The notes: a model not told the origin generated them from the letters alone. A stretch of DNA of 64,000 nucleotides from Bacteroidetes bacterium UBA2475 (GCA_002342065.1 DDPF01000012.1:620001-684000), one strand, 5' to 3'; positions 18,354 to 27,087 are shown, counted from the stretch's first letter. Translations and numbers: made by a program.

Positions 18354-20771
18354 ATGTTTGTAATTAAAAGAGATGGCACTCGCGAGTCGGTAAAATTTGA
18401 CAAGATCACCGCTCGCATTCAAAAGCTAAGCTACGGCTTAGAACCGGCTCATGTTGACCCGATCCTTGTAGCTAAAAAAGTAATTGATGGTGTGTACGAT
18501 GGCGTTACCACTATTGAACTTGATAACCTTGCAGCTGAAACTGCAGCGGGTTTAACTTCCCGTCACCCCGATTATGCACAGTTAGCGTCCCGCATTGCGG
18601 TTAGCAACCTGCATAAGAACACTATCAAGTCTTTCTCTAAAACGATAGAGGCATTACATAATTATATAGACCCTAAAACGGGTTTGCGTGCTTCGTTAAT
18701 TGCAGACGATGTTTACGAGATAGTTGTAAATAACGCGCACACGTTAGATTCGTCTATTATATACGACCGCGATTTTGGTTACGATTATTTTGGTTTTAAA
18801 ACATTAGAGCGCTCATACTTATTAAAGATGAATGCCATGGTTGCAGAACGCCCGCAACACATGATCATGCGTGTAGCAGTTGGTATCCACAAAAACGATA
18901 TCGAGTCTGCAATACGTACTTATAATTTAATGAGCGAACGTTGGTTCACACACGCCACACCAACTTTATTCAACGCGGGTACGCCAAAGCCGCAAATGAG
19001 CTCTTGCTTTTTATTACAGGTTAAAGACGATAGCATTGATGGTATTTACGATACCTTAAAAATGTGCGCCAAAATTTCTCAAAGTGCCGGTGGTATCGGT
19101 ATCAATATTCATAATGTACGTGCAACAGGTTCTTATATTAAAGGCACCAACGGCACCAGCAACGGAATTATCCCGATGCTAAAAGTATATAACGAAACTG
19201 CCCGTTACGTTGATCAGGGTGGTGGAAAACGCAAAGGTTCTATTGCTGTTTATTTAGAGCCATGGCATGCAGATATTTATGATTTCTTAGACATCCGTAA
19301 AAATCATGGTAAAGAAGAAATGCGTGCGCGCGATCTTTTTACTGCTCTTTGGATCCCGGATCTTTTTATGAAACGTGTAGAAGCTGAAGGCGAATGGAGT
19401 TTAATGTGCCCTAACGAGTGCCCGGGCTTAAGCGATTGCCACAGTGCAGAGTTTGAAGCATTGTACACTAAATACGAATCTGAAGGAAAATTCCGCAAAC
19501 AAATTAAAGCACGCGAATTGTGGGCTGCAATTATTGAAGCACAAATTGAGACCGGTAATCCTTACATGTTATTTAAAGATGCCGCTAACTCAAAATCAAA
19601 CCAACAAAATTTAGGTACCATTAAGTCTAGTAACTTATGTACCGAAATTATTGAGTACACAAGTGCTGACGAAGTTGCTGTTTGTAATTTAGCTTCAATT
19701 GCTTTACCGCGTTTTGTAGATGAAAAAGCAAATACATTTGATCACAATAAATTATTTGAAATTACTTACCACGCTACTATTAACTTAAATAAGATCATCG
19801 ATCGTAACTACTACCCAATTCCGGAAGCTCGTAAATCTAATTTACGTCACCGTCCAATTGGTTTAGGCGTGCAAGGTTTAGCCGATGCATTTATTTTAAT
19901 GCGTTACCCTTTTGAAAGTGACGAAGCGAAGAAATTAAATTCAGAGATCTTTGAAACTATTTATTACGCTGCTTTAACAGCAAGTAAAGATCTTGCAAAA
20001 GTTGAAGGTCCTTACGAAACCTATGCAGGCTCACCTATCTCTAAAGGAATTTTCCAGCAAGATATGTGGAATGTAAAACCAAGCTCCCGTTGGGAGTGGG
20101 ATACATTACGCGAAGAAGTAATGAAATACGGTGTGCGTAACTCACTATTATTAGCGCCAATGCCAACAGCATCTACTTCGCAAATTTTAGGTAATAACGA
20201 ATGTTTTGAACCATACACAAGTAACATTTACACCCGCCGTGTATTAAGCGGAGAGTTTGTAGTAGTTAACAAACATTTATTACGCGACTTAGTGAAACTT
20301 GGTATCTGGAACGATAGCCTTAAAAATAAAATTATTGCTGCAAACGGTTCGGTACAAAACATTCCGGAGATTCCTGCAAACATAAAAGAGCTTTACAAAA
20401 CAGTTTGGGAAATTAAACAACGTACCATAATTGATATGGCTGCAGACCGCGGCGCTTATATTGACCAAAGCCAATCGTTGAACTTGTTTATACAAGACGC
20501 TAACTTTGCAAAAATGAGCTCTGCACATTTCTACAGCTGGAAAAAAGGTTTAAAAACCGGTATGTATTACTTACGTACAAAAGCAGCAGCAGATGCAATT
20601 AAGTTTACAGTAGACCAGGATGCGTTAACACAACCATCTTTAATACTAGGTAACGAAGACCAATTGTTAGTAGACAGAGGGCAAGGACACATCCTTACCT
20701 TTGAAGAACAACAAGCACAACTAAGCTGCTCACTTGACAATCCAGAGGATTGTGAAGCATGCGGATCGTAA
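18354..20771 (+). CDS. nrdA: Class I ribonucleotide reductase, alpha (catalytic) subunit
   Basis: 805 residues, eukaryote (RRM1)-like. The N-terminal ATP cone is present (MFVIKRDGTRESVKFDKIT). Core segments include HATPTLFNAGTPKPQMSSCFLL (first active-site Cys), SAGGIGINIHN, and NLCTEIIEYTSADEVAVCNLASIALP with the thiyl-radical Cys and partner residues. PMPTASTSQILGNNECFEPYTSN also fits. The C-terminal tail ends CEAC-GS, the redox pair that re-reduces the active site. An intact ATP cone implies overall activity control by dATP. A terminator follows at 20844-20878. Confidence 0.96.
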   Translation: MFVIKRDGTRESVKFDKITARIQKLSYGLEPAHVDPILVAKKVIDGVYDGVTTIELDNLAAETAAGLTSRHPDYAQLASRIAVSNLHKNTIKSFSKTIEALHNYIDPKTGLRASLIADDVYEIVVNNAHTLDSSIIYDRDFGYDYFGFKTLERSYLLKMNAMVAERPQHMIMRVAVGIHKNDIESAIRTYNLMSERWFTHATPTLFNAGTPKPQMSSCFLLQVKDDSIDGIYDTLKMCAKISQSAGGIGINIHNVRATGSYIKGTNGTSNGIIPMLKVYNETARYVDQGGGKRKGSIAVYLEPWHADIYDFLDIRKNHGKEEMRARDLFTALWIPDLFMKRVEAEGEWSLMCPNECPGLSDCHSAEFEALYTKYESEGKFRKQIKARELWAAIIEAQIETGNPYMLFKDAANSKSNQQNLGTIKSSNLCTEIIEYTSADEVAVCNLASIALPRFVDEKANTFDHNKLFEITYHATINLNKIIDRNYYPIPEARKSNLRHRPIGLGVQGLADAFILMRYPFESDEAKKLNSEIFETIYYAALTASKDLAKVEGPYETYAGSPISKGIFQQDMWNVKPSSRWEWDTLREEVMKYGVRNSLLLAPMPTASTSQILGNNECFEPYTSNIYTRRVLSGEFVVVNKHLLRDLVKLGIWNDSLKNKIIAANGSVQNIPEIPANIKELYKTVWEIKQRTIIDMAADRGAYIDQSQSLNLFIQDANFAKMSSAHFYSWKKGLKTGMYYLRTKAAADAIKFTVDQDALTQPSLILGNEDQLLVDRGQGHILTFEEQQAQLSCSLDNPEDCEACGS

Positions 20772-20781
20772 ACCGTCGCCG

Positions 20782-20806
20782 CGTCATGCTGAGCTTGTCG
20801 AAGCAT
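20782..20806. repeat. Dispersed repeat of the CGTCATGCTGAGCTTGTCG type
   Basis: A 25-bp segment just after nrdA, with the self-complementary ends ATGCT and AGCAT. It matches a short intergenic repeat known from many Bacteroidota and other genomes. Only this one copy is seen here. It marks the left edge of the accessory patch. Confidence 0.6.
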
Positions 20807-20843
20807 AGGCGAAAGGAACACGAAATAAATAATACAAAATAAT

Positions 20844-20878
20844 AAAAGGCCTCTCTGATAAAATTGGAGAGGCTTTTT
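20844..20878 (+). terminator. Rho-independent terminator of nrdA
   Basis: GCCTCTC (20849-20855) pairs perfectly with GAGAGGC (20867-20873), with a preceding A run and a following T5. It lies 73 nt after the nrdA stop and 17 nt before the next gene. Confidence 0.85.
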
Positions 20879-20894
20879 AGCCGATATACATATC

Positions 20895-21113
20895 ATGAAA
20901 AAAACAAAGTACTTTATAACTCCTGGACACCAAGCGCATGATTTAGGGAATGCTATTAAAGATTGCGAACAAAAGAGGGATTTATTTCTTTCAGAAAATG
21001 AGAATTTAATCGCTACAGTAGAGGCGGAAGATATAAAAATAAATTACTACAGTGGAAATATGAATAGCGTTTCAGTAGTTATACAATTAACTTATTACTT
21101 AAAAGAATCATGA
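20895..21113 (+). CDS. Small protein of unknown function, first gene of the OLD-nuclease unit
   Basis: 72 residues, no family recognised. The sequence is hydrophilic: a helix-like middle (GNAIKDCEQKRDLFLSENE) precedes two or three beta-like segments ending VSVVIQLTYYLKES. Its stop overlaps the start of the ATPase gene in an ATGA arrangement, so the two are translationally coupled and likely functionally linked. The general layout (helix followed by a closing strand rich in V/I/Y) resembles that of the third protein of the unit, but the similarity is too weak to call homology by eye. Confidence 0.7.
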   Translation: MKKTKYFITPGHQAHDLGNAIKDCEQKRDLFLSENENLIATVEAEDIKINYYSGNMNSVSVVIQLTYYLKES

Positions 21114-22888
21114 AGTTATGTAGTGTAGAAATAATAGATTTTAAATCTATTATTAATGAAAAAATTGATATAAAAGGAAACAAGATTTGTTTTGTCGGAA
21201 AAAATGAAAGTGGAAAATCAAGTATAATACAAGCAATTAGCTATTTAAATTTTTTAGAAAAAGAAATTCCAAATAATGTAATTAATAAACATTCTAAATC
21301 ATATCCGAAAGGCCTACCAATAATTATTGGTCTTTTCGAAGTTTCTTCAAAAAAGTATTTACAAATCATTGATCTAATTAAAGACAATGTCAATCCTCAT
21401 ACTAGTATAGTTATTCCACATAAATCGGAGAAATCCTTTATTCAGGTCAAAAGATGGGGTAATGGACTTTCAAATATTTCGGTAACAATGACTGATATGC
21501 AGACATACACTATTGATTTTGGAAAAGAAATTGAAAACGTAGCAAAATTTTTTAATGACTTTTTTGAGACTATTTATCCATCTATCGAATACTTTGAAAA
21601 AGAAGAAATTATTATTGAACCAGCAAGTATAGAAGAATTATTGGAAGATGAAAGTAAACACGAATCATTTAGAAGACTATTATACATTGGCGGCTGTACA
21701 GATTTAGATGTATTAAAGAATGATTCAGATGATTTTATATCTACTTATTTATCACAAATAGAAGATAAATTTAATGAAACCTTTAGAAAGCATTATAAAC
21801 AAGACGAAAGTATTCAAATTAAAATTCAAACTATTAGAAATAATAAATTAAGTTTAATAATCAAGGATAAATCAAAATTAAGTTTTTCTATTACTGAAAG
21901 AAGTCCTGGGTTCAATTATTATTTCTCATTTTTAGTAAATAAACTTTATACTAAAACAAAGAATAGTAATAGAAATGTAATACTATTACTTGATGAGCCT
22001 GGTTCAAATTTACATCCGAATGGCACAAAAGATCTATTAAAAACATTTAAAGAAATATCTGAAAGATCTCAAATATTATATACTACACATAACCCTTTTT
22101 TAGTTATAAGAAATAATTTAGAAAATTTACTATTTGTCGAAAAAAAGGAACTAGGAACTAAAATTAATATTAAACCTTTTTTAAATAAGTATCAAATTTT
22201 AAGAAAAGAACTAGGTATTCTTCTAAATGACAGTTTTATTATTGGCGATTTAAATTTACTTGTTGAGGGAAATACTGAAAAGTTAGCATTACATCGGTTA
22301 TTTTGCCAAGATAAATACAAGGAATTAGAATGGTTAAATATTTATAATGCAGACGGCGTAACAAACATGCCACAAGCATTAAATTATTTAGGAAAAAAGA
22401 ACCTAAACCTTTCTGGAATTGTTCTATTAGATAGCGATACAGAAGGTGATAATGTCAAATTAAATAAGTCATTTGGTGAAAATATTAAAGAAAAAAATTG
22501 GGAGCTAATAGAAATTAATGACATATATCCTGATAAAAAACAAAGGACATTTGAAGATTTATTTCCTCAAGATTTATACATAAAAGCATATAACCAATAT
22601 TGTCAATCAATTGAAAAACTCGATTATTTTATTAAGCCTTTTACTCCTTTTGAATTAAAAAAGGAAATCAATACACCCATTATAAATGAAATAAATATAC
22701 ATTTTAAATCCTTTTTAGAAGAAAAGACTAAAAAGTCCATCACTAAACAAGACGTGATAAGTCTAGTTCTTGATGAAATTGAAAAATTAGGTGAAACCGA
22801 TCAAAAAAAAGCATTAAAAGATATTAATGGAATAATAGATAGAATATTGGAACACTTTAAAAACCTAATAAAAAATGTCAATCACTAA
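21110..22888 (+). CDS. OLD-family ATPase/TOPRIM endonuclease
   Basis: 592 residues. The N-terminal ABC/SMC-like ATPase has Walker A GKNESGKS (residues 30-37), a signature-like SPGFNYYF, Walker B LLLDEP (Asp295-Glu296) and an H-loop TTHNPF. The C-terminal TOPRIM nuclease has LLVEGNTEK (catalytic Glu386) and LLDSDTEGD (Asp441, Asp443). This two-domain layout defines OLD (overcoming lysogenisation defect) nucleases, including the GajA-like and class 1/2 types used in phage defence. No UvrD-like GajB helicase is adjacent, so it is not a standard Gabija system. It is coupled to small genes on both sides, and its codons are more AT-ending than those of nrdA, suggesting acquisition. Confidence 0.88.
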   Translation: MKLCSVEIIDFKSIINEKIDIKGNKICFVGKNESGKSSIIQAISYLNFLEKEIPNNVINKHSKSYPKGLPIIIGLFEVSSKKYLQIIDLIKDNVNPHTSIVIPHKSEKSFIQVKRWGNGLSNISVTMTDMQTYTIDFGKEIENVAKFFNDFFETIYPSIEYFEKEEIIIEPASIEELLEDESKHESFRRLLYIGGCTDLDVLKNDSDDFISTYLSQIEDKFNETFRKHYKQDESIQIKIQTIRNNKLSLIIKDKSKLSFSITERSPGFNYYFSFLVNKLYTKTKNSNRNVILLLDEPGSNLHPNGTKDLLKTFKEISERSQILYTTHNPFLVIRNNLENLLFVEKKELGTKINIKPFLNKYQILRKELGILLNDSFIIGDLNLLVEGNTEKLALHRLFCQDKYKELEWLNIYNADGVTNMPQALNYLGKKNLNLSGIVLLDSDTEGDNVKLNKSFGENIKEKNWELIEINDIYPDKKQRTFEDLFPQDLYIKAYNQYCQSIEKLDYFIKPFTPFELKKEINTPIINEINIHFKSFLEEKTKKSITKQDVISLVLDEIEKLGETDQKKALKDINGIIDRILEHFKNLIKNVNH

Positions 22889-23258
22889 ACACAAAATATT
22901 TAAAATAGAAATTAAAAACAGCTTAAGTATTGAGGATGCTGCACTGAATGAATTAGATTTGTTTCTTCAAAACTCAAATCATATTTACGTAAATCATACA
23001 AATAGTATTCTAACTGATGATGTACCTAAATACGGACAAATTATTACAGAGAATAGGTTCCTTGTTATAAGTTTAATTTATAAAGATTTAAATAATACCC
23101 CTCTAAATTTAAAGCAAACTGGAGAAAAATTAAAAAAGATCGTCACAAAAGAAGTAAAAAGTAATGAGAATATTAAAACACCAGATGTTGTGACAGATTT
23201 TGATAAAGATTTTCAAAAAACACTTGAAAAAATTGAAAAATCACAATCCGGTTTTTAA
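22875..23258 (+). CDS. Unknown partner protein of the OLD-nuclease unit
   Basis: 127 residues; its start lies 14 nt inside the nuclease gene, a strong sign of coupled translation. There is no recognised domain. The N-terminal half looks alpha/beta (IEDAALNELDLFLQ ... FLVISLIYKDL). The C-terminal 50 residues are charged and Lys/Glu-rich, probably helical. There is no signal peptide, so it is cytoplasmic. It could be a regulator or accessory subunit of the nuclease. Confidence 0.75.
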   Translation: MSITKHKIFKIEIKNSLSIEDAALNELDLFLQNSNHIYVNHTNSILTDDVPKYGQIITENRFLVISLIYKDLNNTPLNLKQTGEKLKKIVTKEVKSNENIKTPDVVTDFDKDFQKTLEKIEKSQSGF

Positions 23259-23275
23259 AAACCCGTTCGCCAGTT

Positions 23276-23298
23276 CGCGCGGATTTGTAATCCGTGCG
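23276..23298. repeat. REP-like palindrome
   Basis: A ten-bp stem (CGCGCGGATT, 23276-23285) pairs with 23289-23298 with one G-T pair and a 3-nt TGT loop. It is far more GC-rich than its surroundings. It lies immediately after the OLD unit and marks its right edge. Similar 'CGGATTTGTAATCCG' palindromes are common in Bacteroidota intergenic DNA. Confidence 0.65.
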
Positions 23299-23332
23299 CT
23301 TATTAAACCAAAACCTTTTGTATATTTAAAAG

Positions 23333-23608
23333 ATGAAGGTCATTAAAATACTACTAAACGTATTTGCCATTTTGGTTGGTGCAATAATGATCCTTTATTG
23401 TTTTGTCAGATTATTTGAATGTTTTAACGGATTAACTGAAGCCAAAGATTCATATGAGGTTGGATATCATATCGGCTATTTAATAACAGACATATCTATT
23501 GGTTGTCTTTTTGCCTGGATATTTTGGCGAGGCGTTTCTTTTTTTAATAAGAAAAAGGAAATAACAAAAGAAGAGATCGAAAAAATGATAAAAGATATTG
23601 ATAAATAA
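23333..23608 (+). CDS. Small two-span membrane protein
   Basis: 91 residues. Two hydrophobic stretches (~5-27 and ~50-70) are followed by a charged cytoplasmic tail (NKKKEITKEEIEKMIKDIDK). The order (span, GY.IGYL region, span, then RGVxxxNK) resembles the 76-residue protein at 32040-32270, suggesting distant paralogs. Function unknown. An AT-rich -7-like box (TATATTTA, 23321-23328) lies four bases before the ATG. Confidence 0.65.
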   Translation: MKVIKILLNVFAILVGAIMILYCFVRLFECFNGLTEAKDSYEVGYHIGYLITDISIGCLFAWIFWRGVSFFNKKKEITKEEIEKMIKDIDK

Positions 23609-23616
23609 ATCACTCT

Positions 23617-23808
23617 ATGTTTCGCCAGCCCTCTTTACTTTTTATGTGTAAGCTCTTAGTACGGGTTGGTGGTTTTGGTTTGCTTTTTATTATAATGCAC
23701 TGGCCATTTGCCATTGAGTTAATGTGCATTGGTTTTATTGGCGCGGCTGTTTTCTTTATTATGCTACAGCTCGAAAAAAGAAAAGCGAAGAAGGATGAGA
23801 ATGGATAA
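23617..23808 (+). CDS. Very small membrane protein
   Basis: 63 residues, two hydrophobic segments (VGGFGLLFIIMHWPFAIELM and IGFIGAAVFFIML) and a basic tail. The 'GLLF.IMHWP' element recurs in small Bacteroidota membrane proteins and in GldL-like proteins. It starts 8 nt after the preceding membrane-protein gene, suggesting a two-gene unit. An antisense open frame overlaps it but shows no protein-like features. Confidence 0.5.
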   Translation: MFRQPSLLFMCKLLVRVGGFGLLFIIMHWPFAIELMCIGFIGAAVFFIMLQLEKRKAKKDENG

Positions 23809-23815
23809 TTCTCAA

Positions 23816-23846
23816 AATTTGAGGGGCCAAATTGGTACCTCAAGTT
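23816..23846. repeat. ORF6N-associated palindrome, upstream copy (gene 1)
   Basis: A 31-bp imperfect palindrome centred on A23831, with 12 of 15 arm positions complementary (GCCAA/TTGG core). It is a diverged copy of the palindrome inside the following gene. Read in the frame of that gene it encodes NLRGQIGTSS. It is 57 bp upstream of the start codon, and a TAG at 23864-23866 closes the frame. Confidence 0.7.
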
Positions 23847-23902
23847 TAAAATACTATAATCCATAGCCACCAGTTTTTATTTTTTCTTTTAAATTCATTC
23901 TC

Positions 23903-24454
23903 ATGAAAAAGAATGAATTAACAGTGCCTGATGAAATAGTAATGAATAAGATCTATTTTATTCGTGGTCAAAAAGTAATGTTGGACAGAGACTTAGCGGA
24001 GCTTTATGGAGTAACAACAGGCAACCTGAATAAATCAGTTAGCCGAAATATAAAAAGATTTCCCAAGGATTTTATGTTCCAGTTAAGTAATGAGGAATTT
24101 AAAAACTTGATATTCCAAATTGGAACATCAAGTTGGGGCGGTACAAGAAAAGCACCCTTAGTTTTTACGGAACAAGGTGTAGCAATGCTTTCGGGTATCT
24201 TAAATAGCGATAGAGCAATATCTGTAAACATACAGATCATGCGTATTTTCACAAAAATACGTCAAGCCTTAATGGACAATACAGAATTACGATTAGCTAT
24301 TGAAGAAATAAAACGGAAAACAGAAAATAATACAAAAAATATCGAAGTTGTTTTTAAATACCTGGATGAGTTATTAGAGAAGAAAGGTGTTCCAAAAACC
24401 AGAAAACAAATTGGTTATAAATTACCTGTCAAAAGATCCCGAAACTATAACTGA
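23903..24454 (+). CDS. ORF6N-domain DNA-binding protein, gene 1
   Basis: 183 residues. The ORF6N (KilA-N-related) domain is clear: IVMNKIYFIRGQKVMLDRDLAELYGVTTGNLNKSVSRN, RFPKDFMFQLSNEE and the hallmark TSSWGGTRKAPLVFTEQGVAMLSG (~residues 78-105). A C-terminal coiled-coil region follows (LRLAIEEIKRKTENNTKNIEVVFKYLDELL). ORF6N proteins occur in phages and are very common in Bacteroidota chromosomes; DNA binding is predicted, the role unknown. A 31-bp palindrome lies inside the gene (24104-24134). It is a paralog of the gene at 42565. Confidence 0.88.
   Translation: MKKNELTVPDEIVMNKIYFIRGQKVMLDRDLAELYGVTTGNLNKSVSRNIKRFPKDFMFQLSNEEFKNLIFQIGTSSWGGTRKAPLVFTEQGVAMLSGILNSDRAISVNIQIMRIFTKIRQALMDNTELRLAIEEIKRKTENNTKNIEVVFKYLDELLEKKGVPKTRKQIGYKLPVKRSRNYN
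24104..24134. repeat. ORF6N-associated palindrome, internal copy (gene 1)
   Basis: 31 bp with arms AACTTGATaTTCCAA and TTGGAAcATCAAGTT around a central A; only one of 15 arm pairs mismatches. It lies in the coding sequence and encodes part of the conserved NLIFQIGTSSW segment. Confidence 0.85.
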
Positions 24455-24485
24455 TAAAGCCTTCCACGGCTATTAAAACAACACA

Positions 24486-24516
24486 TTTGCAGGCACAAAA
24501 AACATGTGTATCTTTA
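24486..24516 (+). promoter_or_regulatory. Bacteroidota-type promoter of TPR gene 1
   Basis: TTTG (24486-24489), 19 nt, TATCTTTA (24509-24516). The ATG follows after only four bases, so the transcript is probably leaderless or nearly so. The 31-bp sequence is almost identical to the promoter at 27199-27229. Confidence 0.75.
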
Positions 24517-24520
24517 ATTT

Positions 24521-25975
24521 ATGAAATTCTTCTTAAAACTATCTTTTGTCTTGCTGCTTGGCATGAGCACACCGCTTTTATTTGGTCAAAAAACAAAACT
24601 AGACTCGCTCTACGAAAAAGTAAAAAACCCAATTCTAGATACCAACAAATTAAAAAACATTAACGCGCTCACTTTTGAGCTAATCGCGAAAGGACAGCTT
24701 GATACAGCACATTATTATCTGGATATTCTATTTGAATATGCGACATCTCTGGCAAAAGAAAATAAAGAAAAAGAGAGTCCGGCTTATAAATATATTATTA
24801 AAACTTTTGGTGATTTCTATAATAGCTCTGCACGCGCTTATTATTACGAGAGCAAATATGAAGACGCAAAAGAATATTTCACAAAAGCAATTCCCTATTA
24901 CCGCCAATGTGGCTGGACAAAAGGCGTTGGAGTGTGTGCACAAAACATCGGCAACATTTATTACTTCCAGGGTAACTATGAAAAAGCGCTTAAACATTAT
25001 TTAGACGCGGCTAAAATTTTTGAAGCCATTAATTATTCAAAAGGAATTGCAGACATGCACAACAACATCGGCTCAAATTACAGAATTCTTGGAAAATTAG
25101 ATATCGCCTTAAAGCACTACCAGATTGCATTAAAAAATTACCAGGAAATCAAAGACCTATCCGGGATGGGCATGTCGTATATGAATATTGGCGTTATTCA
25201 CTTTGATAGAAAAGAAATGGATCCGGCATTAGAAAATTATCAAAAGTCTATCAAAATAAAAAAAGAACTTGATGATAAAAAAGGACTTGCCGAATCGTAC
25301 GCTAACATTGGTTCTGTCTATTCGATACTGCATATGCATAAAGAAGCATTGGAGAATTTATTTATTTCTGAAAAATTTTATAAAGATGTAAACGATAAAC
25401 CAGGTTTAGCCTTTTGTTATAATTTCATCGGGGAAGTATATTCTGAAAAGAAAGACTATAAAAATGGCATTGATTACATAAATAAAGCACTAACAATTGC
25501 CGAAGAATTTGGACTTAAAGATATTATGCGCTTAGCCTATAAAAACTTAGCCGCAGTGTATGCTTTTAAAAGTGAATATAAACTTGCCTACCAGTTTCAT
25601 CAAAAGTATTCAGATATAAAAGATACGTTGTACTCACAAGAAAGCAATAAAAAATTTGCTGAAATGAATGCAAGTTATGAGAACGACAAAAAAGAGAAGG
25701 AAATAAAACTAATAAAAACTGAACAAGATAAGGAACGGGCAATTTCTGAACAAAAGGATTTTGTTCAGAAAATAATTATCTGGTCTGTTATTATTGGTTT
25801 GTTATTAGTATTGATATTTGCGGCATTAATATTCAGAGCTTTAAAACAAACAAAGCATCAAAAAAATATTATCGAGGCAAAACAGCAAGAGATATTAGAT
25901 AGTATTTATTACGCCAAACGTATTCAAACAAGTTTGTTGCCAAGCGAAAAATATATAGAGAAACATATTAGATAA
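24521..25975 (+). CDS. TPR membrane protein ending at a SpoIIE-type linker (paralog 1)
   Basis: 484 residues. A signal peptide (FLKLSFVLLLGMSTPLLFG) precedes about seven TPRs (~110-390, e.g. GVCAQNIGNIYYFQGNYEKALKHY), a membrane span (~IIIWSVIIGLLLVLIFAALIF) and a short helix EILDSIYYAKRIQTSLLPSEKYI. That helix normally joins the membrane span to a SpoIIE phosphatase domain in Bacteroidota sensors (compare the protein at 10236-13436), but here the protein stops directly after it. The TPRs are periplasmic and only ~45 residues are cytoplasmic. It probably acts as a scaffold or partner of an intact phosphatase. Confidence 0.85.
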   Translation: MKFFLKLSFVLLLGMSTPLLFGQKTKLDSLYEKVKNPILDTNKLKNINALTFELIAKGQLDTAHYYLDILFEYATSLAKENKEKESPAYKYIIKTFGDFYNSSARAYYYESKYEDAKEYFTKAIPYYRQCGWTKGVGVCAQNIGNIYYFQGNYEKALKHYLDAAKIFEAINYSKGIADMHNNIGSNYRILGKLDIALKHYQIALKNYQEIKDLSGMGMSYMNIGVIHFDRKEMDPALENYQKSIKIKKELDDKKGLAESYANIGSVYSILHMHKEALENLFISEKFYKDVNDKPGLAFCYNFIGEVYSEKKDYKNGIDYINKALTIAEEFGLKDIMRLAYKNLAAVYAFKSEYKLAYQFHQKYSDIKDTLYSQESNKKFAEMNASYENDKKEKEIKLIKTEQDKERAISEQKDFVQKIIIWSVIIGLLLVLIFAALIFRALKQTKHQKNIIEAKQQEILDSIYYAKRIQTSLLPSEKYIEKHIR

Positions 25976-25979
25976 CTTA

Positions 25980-26582
25980 TTATTTTTTGATGATTTTTAT
26001 ACGTGATTTTTTTACCCGGGTCTTAATTAAATAGTGCTCTACTTTTTTCATTTTCATAATAGCAACTCGCGTAACCTGTTCTTCTTTTTCATCGCCAACA
26101 ATAATAAAAGAAATATAAACGTCGGTGATATTCTTTACCTGATATTTATTCAAATAATAATTTATTAAGATCCTGTCGTTCTTTGAAAGGGTTAAAAAGG
26201 AAGATTTAATATAAAGGCTATCCACCTCAATAGTTCTTATTTTTGTTTTCCCTTTATGATGAAAGGCTACTTTAATGAATTTCTCGGCCTGTGCAGTGTC
26301 CGAAAGCAAGGATTCGAGCAATGAATGATCTACTTTAACTTTAGCGACATCTATACTTTTATTTTGATTCTTTTTTCTTTTGGCACTTGCTTTTGCTAAA
26401 GCAATACTCATTTTTTGTTTAAGCCCTCTTTTACCACCGGCTTCTTTCCTTGGTAAGCTCCATGCCCCCTTAATACAATCTTTTTTAAAACAAATAAAAG
26501 GAAAACCTGCATGAATAGCACAGGAAGAAAATAACGCCGCCGTTAAAACAAAGAGTAATATTTTATAGGTAACGCGAAGCAA
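25980..26582 (-). CDS. Lipoprotein of unknown function with degenerate OmpA-like end
   Basis: 200 residues from a TTG start at 26582; an in-frame stop lies just upstream and no ATG is available. The N-terminus LLFVLTAALFSSCAIHAG has a lipobox ending at Cys21. A basic region (KASAKRKKNQNK) follows. The C-terminal ~85 residues (LSKNDRILINYYLNKY ... AIMKMKKVEHYLIKTRVKKSRIKI) are spaced like an OmpA-type peptidoglycan-binding domain but lack its conserved Asp and Arg. It converges with TPR gene 1, with four bases between stops. Confidence 0.65.
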   Translation of the reverse strand: MLRVTYKILLFVLTAALFSSCAIHAGFPFICFKKDCIKGAWSLPRKEAGGKRGLKQKMSIALAKASAKRKKNQNKSIDVAKVKVDHSLLESLLSDTAQAEKFIKVAFHHKGKTKIRTIEVDSLYIKSSFLTLSKNDRILINYYLNKYQVKNITDVYISFIIVGDEKEEQVTRVAIMKMKKVEHYLIKTRVKKSRIKIIKK

Positions 26583-26661
26583 GGGATTAATTTATACTTA
26601 AAGTTAAATAAATTAACGTTAATAATCATCCCAAAGTATAATCGCCTACAAATTCTGCCTT

Positions 26662-27087
26662 TTATTCTTCCATAGGATAGCCTTTTGCCACCCAATCGGG
26701 TTTAATGCCCACAGGCAATTCAAGTACTTTTGCATTCTTAAATCCCGCTGAAATTAAAGCGTCGTAAGCCGGTTTAATGTTGGGGCAACTGGCATACGAG
26801 CAGCAACCACAATACACCACCACTACCCTGTTCTTATTTTCCATTGCCACGGTAGACTTTATTTTTTCAATACCCGTAACGCTGGTAGCCCTGCCTACAT
26901 CAACAGCTGTTTTTATCAATTCCATTGGACCAACATTTAAAACAATGGGCTTATCCTTTGCGTTTGTCTTAATTTTTTCAGCCAGATCTTTGGTTGGCAT
27001 TAATTGTTCCTTTGTCCATAGCGGTGTTTGGCTGTATGCGGCCAGAGTGCCTGCAAAAAGCAATAAAAATGCGATAGTTTTTTTCAT
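26662..27087 (-). CDS. Exported rhodanese-like protein with Cys-rich active loop
   Basis: The start is set at MKKTIAFLLLFAG (ATG at 27087), since the 14 residues upstream would spoil a normal signal peptide. The mature part (~120 residues) has a rhodanese-like pattern: a first strand KPIVLNVGP, a central VVVYCGCCSYASCPN loop at the place of the catalytic Cys, and the last helix-strand GFKNAKVLELPVG. Four Cys in this loop are unusual and suggest metal or persulfide handling in the periplasm. Enzyme activity is not established. Confidence 0.7.
   Translation of the reverse strand: MKKTIAFLLLFAGTLAAYSQTPLWTKEQLMPTKDLAEKIKTNAKDKPIVLNVGPMELIKTAVDVGRATSVTGIEKIKSTVAMENKNRVVVVYCGCCSYASCPNIKPAYDALISAGFKNAKVLELPVGIKPDWVAKGYPMEE

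Noticed and set aside
20895..23258. Classical Gabija system
   Set aside because: The nuclease is GajA-like in layout, but no GajB-type UvrD helicase is next to it; the neighbours are small unknown proteins.
23610..23870. 86-residue minus-strand open frame
   Set aside because: Antisense to the small membrane-protein gene and runs through the palindrome; no protein-like features.
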